Below, piece after piece: positions 6,762 to 15,136 of a stretch of 42,994 bases of DNA (position 1 is the stretch's first letter; each line of letters opens with the position of its first letter). Source of the DNA: JANSXG01 sp965652425 (GTDB lineage Bacteria; Planctomycetota; Phycisphaerae; Phycisphaerales; UBA1924). The stretch covers positions 1-42,994 of the forward strand of contig CBFGVX010000018.1 in the NCBI GenBank assembly GCA_965652425.1. The letters run 5' to 3'. The translations under genes and the position numbers were made by a program. Under the pieces are notes generated by a model. That model was not told the origin of the DNA. It did no database searches and was given only the letters and a program-made list of their open reading frames with translations.

Positions 6762-9700
6762 TCAGATCCCCAGTTCGTGGAGCACTCCCGCCCGTTCGCT
6801 GGGGTCGAGCGCGGCGTACGGGCGGAACTTCTCAATCACGCCCGACTCCTCGCTGTAGAAGATCGCCCGGTTGGGGCCCAGACGCGACGCGGCGGGAGAA
6901 TCGATCAACTGCGTCGAATCGCCGGAACTCATCTGGAACAGCACGCGGTTCTCGATCTCGCGCATCGCGTTGCGATCGAGGTACCGCTCCGTGTTGGTGA
7001 GCGTGTCGCAGGACATCACAACATGCACTCCGACGCCCGGGCCGTCGCGCAGAATCTCCGCGAGCAGCTTGTCGGGCTTTGGGGTCTCGTCTTCGTCCAT
7101 CGAGAAGCCGAAGCTGTCCTCGTTTCGGCGCAGCGCCCGGATGCGCTGCAAACCGTGGATCATGAGGAACACGCCCGGCGCGTCCGGCTCGGATTCGGCG
7201 ATGCGCGCGCGGACTTCCTCGGCGATCTGCGCGAGCGTGGATTCCAGATCGCGGACCGAGACCGAGCGTGCGTCCTGCGGGAGTGCCGCGGCGAGTTCCG
7301 GCAACTGCCCTGCCCTGGGATCGTCCTCCGGTGTGGAGTCGAGGAAGTAGATCTGCGCCTGATTCGGTGCGCACTGAGCAGACACGGAGATCGCAGACGA
7401 CATCATCAGGCCCAGCGACGCTTCCTCTCGCTGGCCAATGATGAGCAGGTTCGAACCGCTCTGACGACGCATGCGTGCCGCCGTCGGATCCTTGATCGCG
7501 ATCGCCTCGCCGAGCCACAACAGCGGGTACTGATGATCGGGGTGTGCCTGGTCGCTCGCGGCGGACGCGAGCATCGCGTTCCGCTCCAGCCGGGCCGGGA
7601 TGTTGCCCTCAAACACAAGGGCCGGTCTCGGCCGGATGTTCCTCGCCTTCGTGTGCTCGCACACCTCGGCGACCGCGTCGTCGCGTTGCGCATCGGGAAG
7701 CCACACGATCTGGAAGGGGTTGTTGCCCTCGACCATGCCCGCCTGATCGTTGTAGATCGCCTCGCCCGGACGGCTCAGCAGGCGGGCGGCGGAGTTCTCC
7801 TCGTTGAGGATCAGGTACGAGTCCGCCTCGTTGCACTGCAGCGCGATGCGGATGGCCATCTGGCCCAGCGTCGAACGGGCCAGACTGTACGCTCCGCCCA
7901 GCGTCTGCGAACCGAGGATGACATGGATCCCGAACGCGCGGCCCTGCCTCACCAGCCGGTCGAGCAGAAGCGATGCGTCCTGCGCAAGCTTGTCGTCCTC
8001 GACGAACAGTTCCTGGAATTCGTCGATGATCAGCAGCGTCCGAGGCATCACCTCGCCCGGTCTCGCCTGACGGAAACCGGCGAGGTTCTGCACCCCCGCT
8101 TCCCGGAACAGGTCGCCCCGGCGCTTGAGTTCCTCGTCCACGCGCTGGAGAACACTCAGACCGAACTCACGATCGGACTCGATCGCCACGGCCCGGGCGT
8201 GCGGCAGCGGACCGTGTCCGTCCTTGCCCGCGTACGCCTTGAACTCCACGCCCTTCTTGAAGTCAACCAGGTAGAACTCGACCTCGTCGGGCGAGTACCA
8301 CATCGCCAGATTCGTAATCAGCACATGCAACAGCGTCGACTTGCCCGATCCGGTCTTGCCCGCGAGCAGAACATGCTGCGCCGTGCCGTGGCCGATCTGC
8401 ATCTCCTGCAGCTTCGTCGCGCCCGCACGACCGAGCGGCACTCGGATCTCGCTCGCGCTGCTGCGCGACCACAGCTCGTCCTCACCCGGAGCCACCGCCT
8501 TGAACGGCACCTCCACGCGGGATGCATCACGCGAGGCCTCGCCCACGCGCCGAAGCACCTCGGTCATCCGCTCTTCCGAGGGCGGCTCATCGAGCAGAAG
8601 ATCCGCGTCCGAAAGCACGGGGTCCACAAGTTCGTATCGCCCCTCGCGCCACACCAGCGTCGTGGAATGGTCGCGGATATCCGACAACTGAATGCCCGTC
8701 GGAAGGTTCTCCCGCGTGTCGCAGGCGATCAGCGTGTGCACGCCGCAGCGCGCACCCGAGGACACGATCGACGCGAGTCGCCGGGCGGATGCCTCGTCGA
8801 AATTCACCGGGAAATCGCTGATCACGAGGAAGCGGTACGGCTCGGCGATCTCGCCGGCCTGCTCGTTGTAATCGTCGATGGTCTCGAACTCGTTCCGCAG
8901 GTACTTCTGGATCACATTCTCCATGTGCTCCGTCAGTTCCGACAGACGCGCTTCGATGTGCTTGGCTTCGGTCCAGATCCGGTGGTTCACGAACTGATCG
9001 TTGTAGTCGGCCAGGTGCATGAACGCCGCGAAGTTCTGCCCCAACCCTACCGGGTCGAGGATCGTGAAGCGGCACTTGGCCGGCGGCAGCGAAGTCAGCA
9101 TGCGCAGCATGACCGACTGAAGCGTCCGGATCGCCTTGCTCCTGGCCTCCGCGAGCGAATCGCTGTCCCGACGCGCCTTGCGATCATCGGAGGCGGGGTA
9201 CTCGATCAGCAGCGAAGCGTGCCGCGGCATCTCAAGAAGCGCCGGAAGATCCACCACGCTGTGCTTCGGCTCGCGCAGCGTCCCGCTCTCAGGAAGCCCG
9301 CCCGGCAGTTGTGAAAGATCGAGGTGAACCCGCCCGAACTTCGACGCACCGAGCGACCTCCGAGGCGGGGACCACGCCGCCCAGGCGCTGTCGGACCAGT
9401 CCGGGAAATCCGAATGATCACGCCGCGTCAGAGCGCCGGCCAACTCCTCAAAGCGATCCAGCCGGTTCGACCATGATTCCGTAAGGTCCTTCTCCGCTTG
9501 CTCCCGATCAGATCGCGCTGCCGAGGTCGCGTCATCGAATCGCTGGCGTGCTTCGCTCACGACGCGCTCGTGCGTAGATCGGGCACTCGCCTCGGCGCTC
9601 TCGTAGGCCTGCTGAATCTCGGCCGTCTTCTCTTTGTGCTCGGATTCCATCCGGCTCAGTTGGGGCCGATATTTCGCCGCCAGCTCTGCCCGCTTGCTTT

Positions 9701-10784
9701 CGAAGCGGTCCCGCAGGTCGCGGATCTTGGCGTCGTGCGTCTCGTTGGACTTTGCGACCTCCCGGGCCCGTCGTTCTCCGATGGACTTTGAAGTCTCGCG
9801 GAACTCCGCGTGCGCGTGGTCCCGCTCCGTTGTGATCGCGCTGGTCGCCTTCTCGATCGTCGCCCGGAGCTCTGCGTACTTCGCTTCGAGCGAGCGGCGC
9901 GCCGCCCTGCGGACCAGCAGCGCATACACGCCCACGAGCACCGCACCCACCCCGATGCCGACAAACACCATCGGCCCGAAGTCCCAGGACTCCACCGCCA
10001 GCCCGCCCGCGATCGCCGCGCCGAGCACCAGCGTCCCGATAATCACCAGCGCAGAAAACTGAGCGAACCGGGCGGGCGTGCACCCCGCGATCGCGTCGGT
10101 CAGTTCCGAGGACCGATCCACCAGCGACTGCGCACTCTCCTCCGCCGTCGCGCCGACCTGCGCCCCGGCCCCGTCCGGCTCGTCATCGAAATCGATGCTC
10201 GCGGGCTTGATGTACGAACCCGCTTCCGGCTTGTACAGCCCGAACGCCTGAAGTTCTTCGTGCGCCCGGTTCACCGTTTCGGTCAGGTCCGTCTCCAGGG
10301 ACTTCAGCCGATCCGTGGTCACCGTCAATACTTCGCGGGCCTGACGCACATCCGACTCGGCCACTTCCTCCGCGAGCCAGTTCGTTTCCTTGCGGGACTT
10401 CTCCGCCGCGTTGATCTTCGCCTTCGCACCCTCTCGCAGCGTGGTCTCCAGCGATCGATACTCGCGCTCGACCTTGCCGTGCTCGGCATTGAAAGACTCC
10501 TCAAGAGCGCCCTGCTCCTGATCTCGCTTCGCAGCCGCGGCTTCGAGGGCCGCATCGCGCTTCTGATCGGCCGCCCTCGTGACTTTGTCGAGCTCGGCCT
10601 GCGCGCTCGAAGTCGCCCTGGTCCATTGCTCGTCGATACTCGCCTGCGATTCCGCTCGCTCGCGGGTCATGCGGCGGGCCAGGTCCACCGCCTCCCGCAG
10701 CGAGGACGCAAGCCCCGAGCCGCTCTGGGCTTCGGCCGATGTACCGGACTTTGCACCGATCTGTGATTCGGACTTCTGACTCAC
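6762..10784 (-). CDS. FtsK/EssC-like three-domain membrane ATPase of a type VII-like locus
   Basis: 1340 residues. Order: N-terminal coiled coil (about 30-180), two membrane spans (about 241-264 and 270-292), second coiled coil (about 297-450), then three FtsK/SpoIIIE-like domains. Domain 1 (about 545-730) has no Walker A. Domain 2 (about 780-1030) has a full Walker A, AGKTGSGKS (808-816), and Walker B, LLIIDEFQEL (917-926), plus VDFKKGVEF. Domain 3 (about 1085-1340) keeps NLLIIGQRE where Walker A should be, so it is degenerate. Three tandem domains recall EccC/EssC, the motor of type VII secretion, but there are no FHA domains, and the intact site is in the middle domain. The start is GTG 10784, with AGGAG five bases upstream and a GTGA overlap with the upstream gene. 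Last gene of the WXG100 operon. Export of the WXG proteins is an inference; DNA pumping is the alternative. Confidence 0.87.
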   Translation of the reverse strand: MSQKSESQIGAKSGTSAEAQSGSGLASSLREAVDLARRMTRERAESQASIDEQWTRATSSAQAELDKVTRAADQKRDAALEAAAAKRDQEQGALEESFNAEHGKVEREYRSLETTLREGAKAKINAAEKSRKETNWLAEEVAESDVRQAREVLTVTTDRLKSLETDLTETVNRAHEELQAFGLYKPEAGSYIKPASIDFDDEPDGAGAQVGATAEESAQSLVDRSSELTDAIAGCTPARFAQFSALVIIGTLVLGAAIAGGLAVESWDFGPMVFVGIGVGAVLVGVYALLVRRAARRSLEAKYAELRATIEKATSAITTERDHAHAEFRETSKSIGERRAREVAKSNETHDAKIRDLRDRFESKRAELAAKYRPQLSRMESEHKEKTAEIQQAYESAEASARSTHERVVSEARQRFDDATSAARSDREQAEKDLTESWSNRLDRFEELAGALTRRDHSDFPDWSDSAWAAWSPPRRSLGASKFGRVHLDLSQLPGGLPESGTLREPKHSVVDLPALLEMPRHASLLIEYPASDDRKARRDSDSLAEARSKAIRTLQSVMLRMLTSLPPAKCRFTILDPVGLGQNFAAFMHLADYNDQFVNHRIWTEAKHIEARLSELTEHMENVIQKYLRNEFETIDDYNEQAGEIAEPYRFLVISDFPVNFDEASARRLASIVSSGARCGVHTLIACDTRENLPTGIQLSDIRDHSTTLVWREGRYELVDPVLSDADLLLDEPPSEERMTEVLRRVGEASRDASRVEVPFKAVAPGEDELWSRSSASEIRVPLGRAGATKLQEMQIGHGTAQHVLLAGKTGSGKSTLLHVLITNLAMWYSPDEVEFYLVDFKKGVEFKAYAGKDGHGPLPHARAVAIESDREFGLSVLQRVDEELKRRGDLFREAGVQNLAGFRQARPGEVMPRTLLIIDEFQELFVEDDKLAQDASLLLDRLVRQGRAFGIHVILGSQTLGGAYSLARSTLGQMAIRIALQCNEADSYLILNEENSAARLLSRPGEAIYNDQAGMVEGNNPFQIVWLPDAQRDDAVAEVCEHTKARNIRPRPALVFEGNIPARLERNAMLASAASDQAHPDHQYPLLWLGEAIAIKDPTAARMRRQSGSNLLIIGQREEASLGLMMSSAISVSAQCAPNQAQIYFLDSTPEDDPRAGQLPELAAALPQDARSVSVRDLESTLAQIAEEVRARIAESEPDAPGVFLMIHGLQRIRALRRNEDSFGFSMDEDETPKPDKLLAEILRDGPGVGVHVVMSCDTLTNTERYLDRNAMREIENRVLFQMSSGDSTQLIDSPAASRLGPNRAIFYSEESGVIEKFRPYAALDPSERAGVLHELGI

Positions 10785-10993
10785 GAGCACTCCTGTCTGG
10801 CGCGGCTGGTGACCTCGGCCATTTGCTCCATCGCACCCACCGCCGCACGCGTCGCCGGAGTGAGCGGTTCGATGTACCGCGCCTCGAAGTCGCCGGCTCG
10901 ACGGTCGGCCCACTGCTCGCGCGCAGCGCCCCAGCGGTGCTCAAAGATCTTCGTGCATTCCTGCAGGCGGTGCATCCCGGTTCTCAGACTCAT
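10781..10993 (-). CDS. 70-residue helical WXG-like protein
   Basis: Small all-helical protein. The central stretch (W21 in HRWGAAREQW, then W30 in QWADRRAGDFEARYIEPL) looks like the turn of a WXG100-type hairpin: a W-x-D in place of W-x-G, then F and Y at helical spacing. It is shorter than usual (70 versus about 100). Its ATG overlaps the stop of the upstream gene (ATGA at 10993-10990), and its stop overlaps the GTG of the ATPase (GTGA), so all three are translationally coupled. Likely a second small substrate or a structural partner of the WXG100 protein at 12169-12441; this is inferred from size, motif and position. Confidence 0.8.
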   Translation of the reverse strand: MSLRTGMHRLQECTKIFEHRWGAAREQWADRRAGDFEARYIEPLTPATRAAVGAMEQMAEVTSRARQECS

Positions 10994-12135
10994 GATTCTC
11001 CCTGTCTGTGGTCCGCGTCCAGCGTATCGGAGTCGAAGCCCGAAAGCGGACGACCCCGCTCATCCTGAATCGCAATCAGTTCACCCGCTCGGACCAGAAT
11101 CGCGCATCCCCGTGGCACCCCGGTCAGGATCGCCAGCTCGGGATACGCCTCGATCGCCTGCTCGACCCGCACCGCCACCATCTCCTCGGGCGGCTCGAGC
11201 GCATCCGAACGGGCAATCAGCCAACCCGAATCGCCGAGCGGCGGCTGTGACGACCGAAGGAAGACCGTCGGTTTCTCCGGCGACCAGTCCGCCGCGATCA
11301 GCAGGCGGTCCTGGCCCGGAGGCATATCAGCCACCGACCCGAGCGATCGGGCGACCTGCCGCGGATCGAACCGCGTTCTTCCGAGCGCATCCGCAGCACC
11401 GAGCAGATGAGCAAGCCGCCTCGCCGCACGCTCCTCCAGGAGCGCCCACCGCTCGGCGCCCGTTCCCGCGTGCAGCGCCTCGAGCGGATCCGACGCGAAC
11501 GGAGCACGCGAACGCAGCCGCCTGCTCGGCGAGAGGTCCTTCCAGTTCTTCTGCACCGCGGAGCCGCGTGCCTCGCCTCCCTGCGCCATCGAACCGCTGC
11601 TGCTCCCGGACCGCGATGAGGCCTCCCCCGGTCCCTGCCCCTCGCTGCTGATCGCGAGGTACTCGTCGAGCGTGCGGGCCATCTGCTCCAGATCCGTCCG
11701 CGCTTTGGGCAATTCCGCAGCGACCATCCGCTGCATCGGCGCAACCCGCCCCTTGTACATCGTGTACTGCTTCTCCAGTTCCCGGAACCACCGCTGCGAG
11801 GCCTTGAGCTTCTGGCGCGCCTCTTCCACCTTTTCCCTCGCCCTCGCGATCGCCTTGCGTTCATCGACCGTCGACTTCGGGCCCATCGAGTGATCGGTCA
11901 TCTGCGCCTGAGCCAGGTCGGTCTTCGCCCGCGTCAGCATCTCCTCCCGGCGCGTGATCTCCTTCTTCCAGTACGGGATGCGGTCCGCACGCACCCAGTC
12001 GATCGTGCGCACGATGTCCGCCTCCGCCATCGACAGCGCCGCCGCGGCGTCCTCCTCGAACACGACCAGCGCCGAACGGAGCTCACCGAGCGCCGCGATG
12101 GATCTGACATGCGCACCCTGGTTCATTCGACTCAT
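10990..12135 (-). CDS. coiled-coil protein of the WXG100/FtsK operon, unknown C-terminal domain
   Basis: 381 residues with no signal peptide or membrane span. Residues about 10-165 are long amphipathic helices (WVRADRIPYWKKEITRREEM, REKVEEARQKLKASQRWF), similar in feel to the helical N-terminal modules of type VII substrates. A Ser/Gly-rich linker (about 167-190) leads to a basic segment, then a C-terminal alpha/beta domain (about 270-360: DRLLIAADWSPEKPTVFLR, DSGWLIARSD, YPELAILTGVPRGCAILV). The DSGW and YPELAILTGVPRG pieces faintly resemble the DUF2185/Imm33 immunity-type fold; I hold that loosely. It begins 33 bases after the WXG100 stop and overlaps the next gene by ATGA. It could be a substrate, chaperone or machine component. 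Confidence 0.8.
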   Translation of the reverse strand: MSRMNQGAHVRSIAALGELRSALVVFEEDAAAALSMAEADIVRTIDWVRADRIPYWKKEITRREEMLTRAKTDLAQAQMTDHSMGPKSTVDERKAIARAREKVEEARQKLKASQRWFRELEKQYTMYKGRVAPMQRMVAAELPKARTDLEQMARTLDEYLAISSEGQGPGEASSRSGSSSGSMAQGGEARGSAVQKNWKDLSPSRRLRSRAPFASDPLEALHAGTGAERWALLEERAARRLAHLLGAADALGRTRFDPRQVARSLGSVADMPPGQDRLLIAADWSPEKPTVFLRSSQPPLGDSGWLIARSDALEPPEEMVAVRVEQAIEAYPELAILTGVPRGCAILVRAGELIAIQDERGRPLSGFDSDTLDADHRQGES

Positions 12136-12168
12136 GATCCCGACTGACTGATGATCTCAACCGACCGA

Positions 12169-12441
12169 TCAGCGCTGACGCAGGTATTCCTCAGCACGCT
12201 CGGCCTTGCGAAGAAGGAACGGGATGTGGTTATCCGAAGACGCCACGAACCGCGACAGGACACGCATCGTCTCCTCGAACTCCTCGGCAAACTTCGCCTG
12301 CTCCTGGTCCCGCCAGGTCTGCGACAGCGCGTTCAGCCGACCGTGCAGCTGGCGCATCTGCTGGTCGAGCTGGCTGTTGAACCGCTTCAGATCGGTCGCG
12401 AAGCGGCGGAGTTCATCGGGGTCAACAACGGCTTTGGCCAT
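12169..12441 (-). CDS. WXG100-family protein (ESAT-6-like)
   Basis: 90 residues, the normal size of the family. Two helices are joined by a turn at W43 (QTWRDQEQAKFAEEFEETM, 41-59). The turn reads W-R-D rather than W-x-G, followed by A49/F51 and F55 at the usual helical spacing. The C-terminus YLRQR lacks a clear YxxxD/E export signal. WXG100 proteins are helical-hairpin dimers exported by type VII systems through an EccC/EssC ATPase. This gene is the first of a four-gene operon that ends in such an ATPase. ATG 12441 has GAGGA at 8 bases. Assignment to the family is good; export is inferred from the locus. Confidence 0.86.
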   Translation of the reverse strand: MAKAVVDPDELRRFATDLKRFNSQLDQQMRQLHGRLNALSQTWRDQEQAKFAEEFEETMRVLSRFVASSDNHIPFLLRKAERAEEYLRQR

Positions 12442-12638
12442 GGATTCGTCCTCGCGAAAGTCCGGGTACTCTCACTCAGGGTAGCGTCCCGAACTGCGGG
12501 ATTGGCCCACACCGGCATCGGCACCCGCCATTGAGGCCCCCCGGACCGTGTTTTCCGCTTTTTGGTCCTCCCGGTGCTATCCTTTGGTGGGTCGCGACGG
12601 GCAGATGCTCTGCTCCGCGCCCACGAGGAGGTACACAG
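12442..12638. other. divergent intergenic region of the WXG operon and AsmA-like gene
   Basis: 197 bases without coding character. It must contain the promoters of both divergent genes. I see no convincing -35/-10 pair; TATCCT at about 12579-12584 is the best -10 candidate for the plus-strand gene. No hairpin terminator or repeat seen. Confidence 0.5.
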
Positions 12639-13565
12639 ATGAAACTGGGCAAACTGATTCTGGGTGGAGGCATCGCCCTCATCGGGCTTGTCGTCCTGCT
12701 GGTCCTGATCGCCTTCCTGATGATCGATTCGATCGCCAAGACCGGCATCGAAAAGGGCAGCACCTACGCCCTCGGCGTGCCCACCACGCTCAACAGCGCC
12801 GATGTGCAGATCTTCGGCGGCCAGTTCGCCATGAACGGACTCACCGTCTCCAACCCCGAGGGCTTCAGCACCCCCCACTTCCTCGCGCTCGGCGACGGTG
12901 GCGTCAGCGTGGACTTCGGAACCCTCCGCAGCGAGGTCGTCACCCTCCCGACGCTCACCCTCGACGGCATCAGCGTCTACCTCCAGCGCGCCGACGGCAA
13001 GACCAACTATGGCGCGATCATGGAGAACCTCAAGAAGTTCGAGTCCGGCGATCCGCCGTCAAGCGAACCCAAGCCAGAAGGCGGCAAGAAGTTCGCCATC
13101 GATCGCGTGCTCATCACCGATGTGACGGTCAACATCGACCTCGCCCCCGTCCCCGGCGGCCTGAGCGAGCTGACTAAGATGGAAGTCAAGGTCCCGCAGA
13201 TCGAACTGACCGGTCTCGGCAAAGGCGACACCAAGCCGATGGAACTCGCGCAGGTCGCCGCCACCATCGTCAAGGCCATCCTCGCCGCCGTCGCCGAGAA
13301 CGCCGGTCAACTCCCCGGCGACCTTGGAGCACAGCTCCAGAGCGGCCTCGCCCAGCTCCAATCGCTGGACTCACTCGGCGTCGAACTCGAAGCCGCCGCG
13401 GGCAGGATCATCGAAGATGTCCAGGGCCAGATCGACGACGCCATCGACGGCGCGCGTGACCAGATCGACGAAGGCATCAGAGACATCGGCGACCGGATCG
13501 GCGACGAACTCGATGGCGTGCTGCCCCGTTTGCCCGGTCGCCCTGGCGGTGGCGGCGGCAACTGA
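12639..13565 (+). CDS. AsmA-like envelope protein
   Basis: 308 residues. One N-terminal membrane span (LILGGGIALIGLVVLLVLIA, about 6-28) anchors a periplasmic domain. The stretch GVPTTLNSADVQIFGGQFAM, then LTVSNPEGFSTPHFLALGDG, is typical of short AsmA/DUF748-like proteins, which are linked to lipid transport or assembly between the membranes. Residues about 205-300 are helical and acidic (IIEDVQGQIDDAIDGARDQI), and the protein ends in a Gly-rich tail. ATG 12639 follows GAGGAGG at 7 bases; the open frame upstream was not used because the anchor begins here. A strong terminator follows. Exact role unknown. Confidence 0.82.
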   Translation: MKLGKLILGGGIALIGLVVLLVLIAFLMIDSIAKTGIEKGSTYALGVPTTLNSADVQIFGGQFAMNGLTVSNPEGFSTPHFLALGDGGVSVDFGTLRSEVVTLPTLTLDGISVYLQRADGKTNYGAIMENLKKFESGDPPSSEPKPEGGKKFAIDRVLITDVTVNIDLAPVPGGLSELTKMEVKVPQIELTGLGKGDTKPMELAQVAATIVKAILAAVAENAGQLPGDLGAQLQSGLAQLQSLDSLGVELEAAAGRIIEDVQGQIDDAIDGARDQIDEGIRDIGDRIGDELDGVLPRLPGRPGGGGGN

Positions 13566-13594
13566 CAAGCCACCCGGTACGACCTACCTACGAC

Positions 13595-13623
13595 AAAACG
13601 CACGGCAACTCGCCGTGCGTTTT
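13595..13623. terminator. bidirectional intrinsic terminator
   Basis: AAAACGCACGGC, loop AACTC, GCCGTGCGTTTT: a perfect stem with T-runs on both strands. It lies between the convergent AsmA-like and 3-hydroxyacyl-CoA dehydrogenase genes and can serve both. Confidence 0.92.
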
Positions 13624-13647
13624 CGTTTTCGTGCGGCGGATGTCGCT

Positions 13648-14526
13648 TTACTTCTGCCCGTACTCAAAAACCCCGCGCCCGGTCTTGTCACCAAGCCGCC
13701 CCGCCGTTACCAACTGCTTCAGCAGCGGGCACGCCCGGTAGCGATCGTTGTTCAGCCCCTCGGCCAGCACATCCATGATGAACACGCAGGTATCCAGTCC
13801 GATGAAGTCCGCCAGACGCAGCGGCCCCATGGGGTGAGCCATGCCGAGTCGCATAATCGCGTCGATGTCCTCCGGCTCCGCAACGCCCTCCATCCACGCG
13901 TAGAACGCCTCGTTGATCATCGGCATCAGGACGCGGTTGGAGATGAACCCCGCTCGGTCGTTCGCCGCGTGCGGCTCCTTGCCCATCTGCTTCGACAGGT
14001 CGATGGTACGCTGGGTTACCTCCGGGCTGGTCGCCAGCCCGTTGATGACCTCGACGAGCTTCATCACCGGAACCGGGTTGAAGAAGTGCATCCCGATCAC
14101 GCGCTGCCCCGCGCCCGCCCGAGCGACCTCCGCCGCCGCGGCGATCTGCGTGATCGAGATGGAAGAAGTGTTCGTGGCGAGCACCACATCGTCGCGATCG
14201 AAAGTCTGCGCGAGCTTGGTGAAAATCTCGGCCTTGATATCCGCGTTCTCGACCGCCGCCTCGACCACCCAGTCCGCCCCGGCCATGTCGTCCCACTTCG
14301 TGGTGTACGAAATCCGCCCGAGTGCGGCGTCCGCATCACCCTGCTCCATCCGCCCCTTCTCGACGGCACGCGCCATCAGCTTCTCGTGCAGCTTCTTCGC
14401 TTTATCCAGCGAGCCCTGATGGGCGTCGTAGGCGATGGCATTGATCCCGGCGGTCGCCGCGACCTGGGCGATGCCGCCACCCATCTGGCCGGAACCGATG
14501 ACAGCGAGAGTCTTGACTTCGGGCAT
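13648..14526 (-). CDS. 3-hydroxybutyryl-CoA (3-hydroxyacyl-CoA) dehydrogenase
   Basis: 292 residues; NAD(P)-dependent oxidation or reduction between 3-hydroxyacyl-CoA and 3-oxoacyl-CoA in fatty-acid or polyhydroxybutyrate metabolism. The Rossmann nucleotide site is at the N-terminus (VIGSGQMGGGIAQVAA, about 9-24). The signature block RVIGMHFFNPVPVMKLVEVI holds the catalytic His. The C-terminal helical domain has DRAGFISNRVLMPMINEAF and ends GRLGDKTGRGVFEYG. The length matches stand-alone Hbd/PaaH. ATG 14526 follows GGAGGAG; an upstream extension in frame is not supported. The neighbours downstream on the same strand are unrelated. Confidence 0.94.
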   Translation of the reverse strand: MPEVKTLAVIGSGQMGGGIAQVAATAGINAIAYDAHQGSLDKAKKLHEKLMARAVEKGRMEQGDADAALGRISYTTKWDDMAGADWVVEAAVENADIKAEIFTKLAQTFDRDDVVLATNTSSISITQIAAAAEVARAGAGQRVIGMHFFNPVPVMKLVEVINGLATSPEVTQRTIDLSKQMGKEPHAANDRAGFISNRVLMPMINEAFYAWMEGVAEPEDIDAIMRLGMAHPMGPLRLADFIGLDTCVFIMDVLAEGLNNDRYRACPLLKQLVTAGRLGDKTGRGVFEYGQK

Positions 14527-14623
14527 GAAACGCTCCTCCAGAGCAGAAATCGGGGTTCGGGGAGTAAAAACGGGGAGGGGAGTGTAGCAGGCGACGCCCG
14601 GCCTGACCGGCAACCTGCCGACC

Positions 14624-15136
14624 TCACCCGTCCAGATGCAGGTCCATGATCAGCACATCATGCAGCGACCCGAACTTGCTGCCGCAGCGTCGCATGAGAC
14701 CGACCGGCTGGAATCCAAAGCCCTCATGAAACCCCTTTGAGGCCTCGCTCGGCCCGGCGATCCGCGCAACCAGAACGCCGAACCGGTTCGTCTTCGCCCG
14801 CTTGATCAGTGCACCCATCAACGCCCGCCCAACCCCTTGCCGGTGCGCATCCGGCGCGACATAGATCGATACCTCTGCCGTCCTCCGATACGCCGGGCGA
14901 GGTGACCACGGGCTCAGCCCGGCCCAGCCGAGTACCTCACCGGTCTCCCGATCCTTCGCCACCAGCAGCGCGTGCGACCTTGGATCGTGCGCGAGATACC
15001 ACGCCCGGCGATCCGCCTCACTCCGCACCTCGGTCTCGAAGGTCGCCGTTGAGTGCAGCACGAAGTGGTCGTAGATCCCGAAGATCGGACCAAGGTCCGC
15101 GCCGATCGCATCCGCGATGAAAAGGTGCTCAATCAC
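14624..15136 (-). CDS. GNAT-family N-acetyltransferase (phosphinothricin acetyltransferase-like)
   Basis: 170 residues. The acetyl-CoA binding motif A is visible as HRQGVGRALMGALI, preceded by VSIYVAPDA, with GWAGLSPWSPRPAYRRTAEV in front. This combination is typical of the Pat/MnaT subgroup, which acetylates small amines or amino-acid analogues such as phosphinothricin or methionine derivatives. The substrate here is unknown. The start is GTG 15136, overlapping the TGA of the upstream SDR gene (GTGA); no clear ribosome site, so translation probably depends on the upstream gene. Confidence 0.87.
   Translation of the reverse strand: MIEHLFIADAIGADLGPIFGIYDHFVLHSTATFETEVRSEADRRAWYLAHDPRSHALLVAKDRETGEVLGWAGLSPWSPRPAYRRTAEVSIYVAPDAHRQGVGRALMGALIKRAKTNRFGVLVARIAGPSEASKGFHEGFGFQPVGLMRRCGSKFGSLHDVLIMDLHLDG

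Noticed and set aside
6756..9314. A plus-strand open frame of 852 codons opposite the FtsK-like ATPase
   Set aside because: The minus strand holds the Walker motifs; the plus frame has no domain-like pattern.
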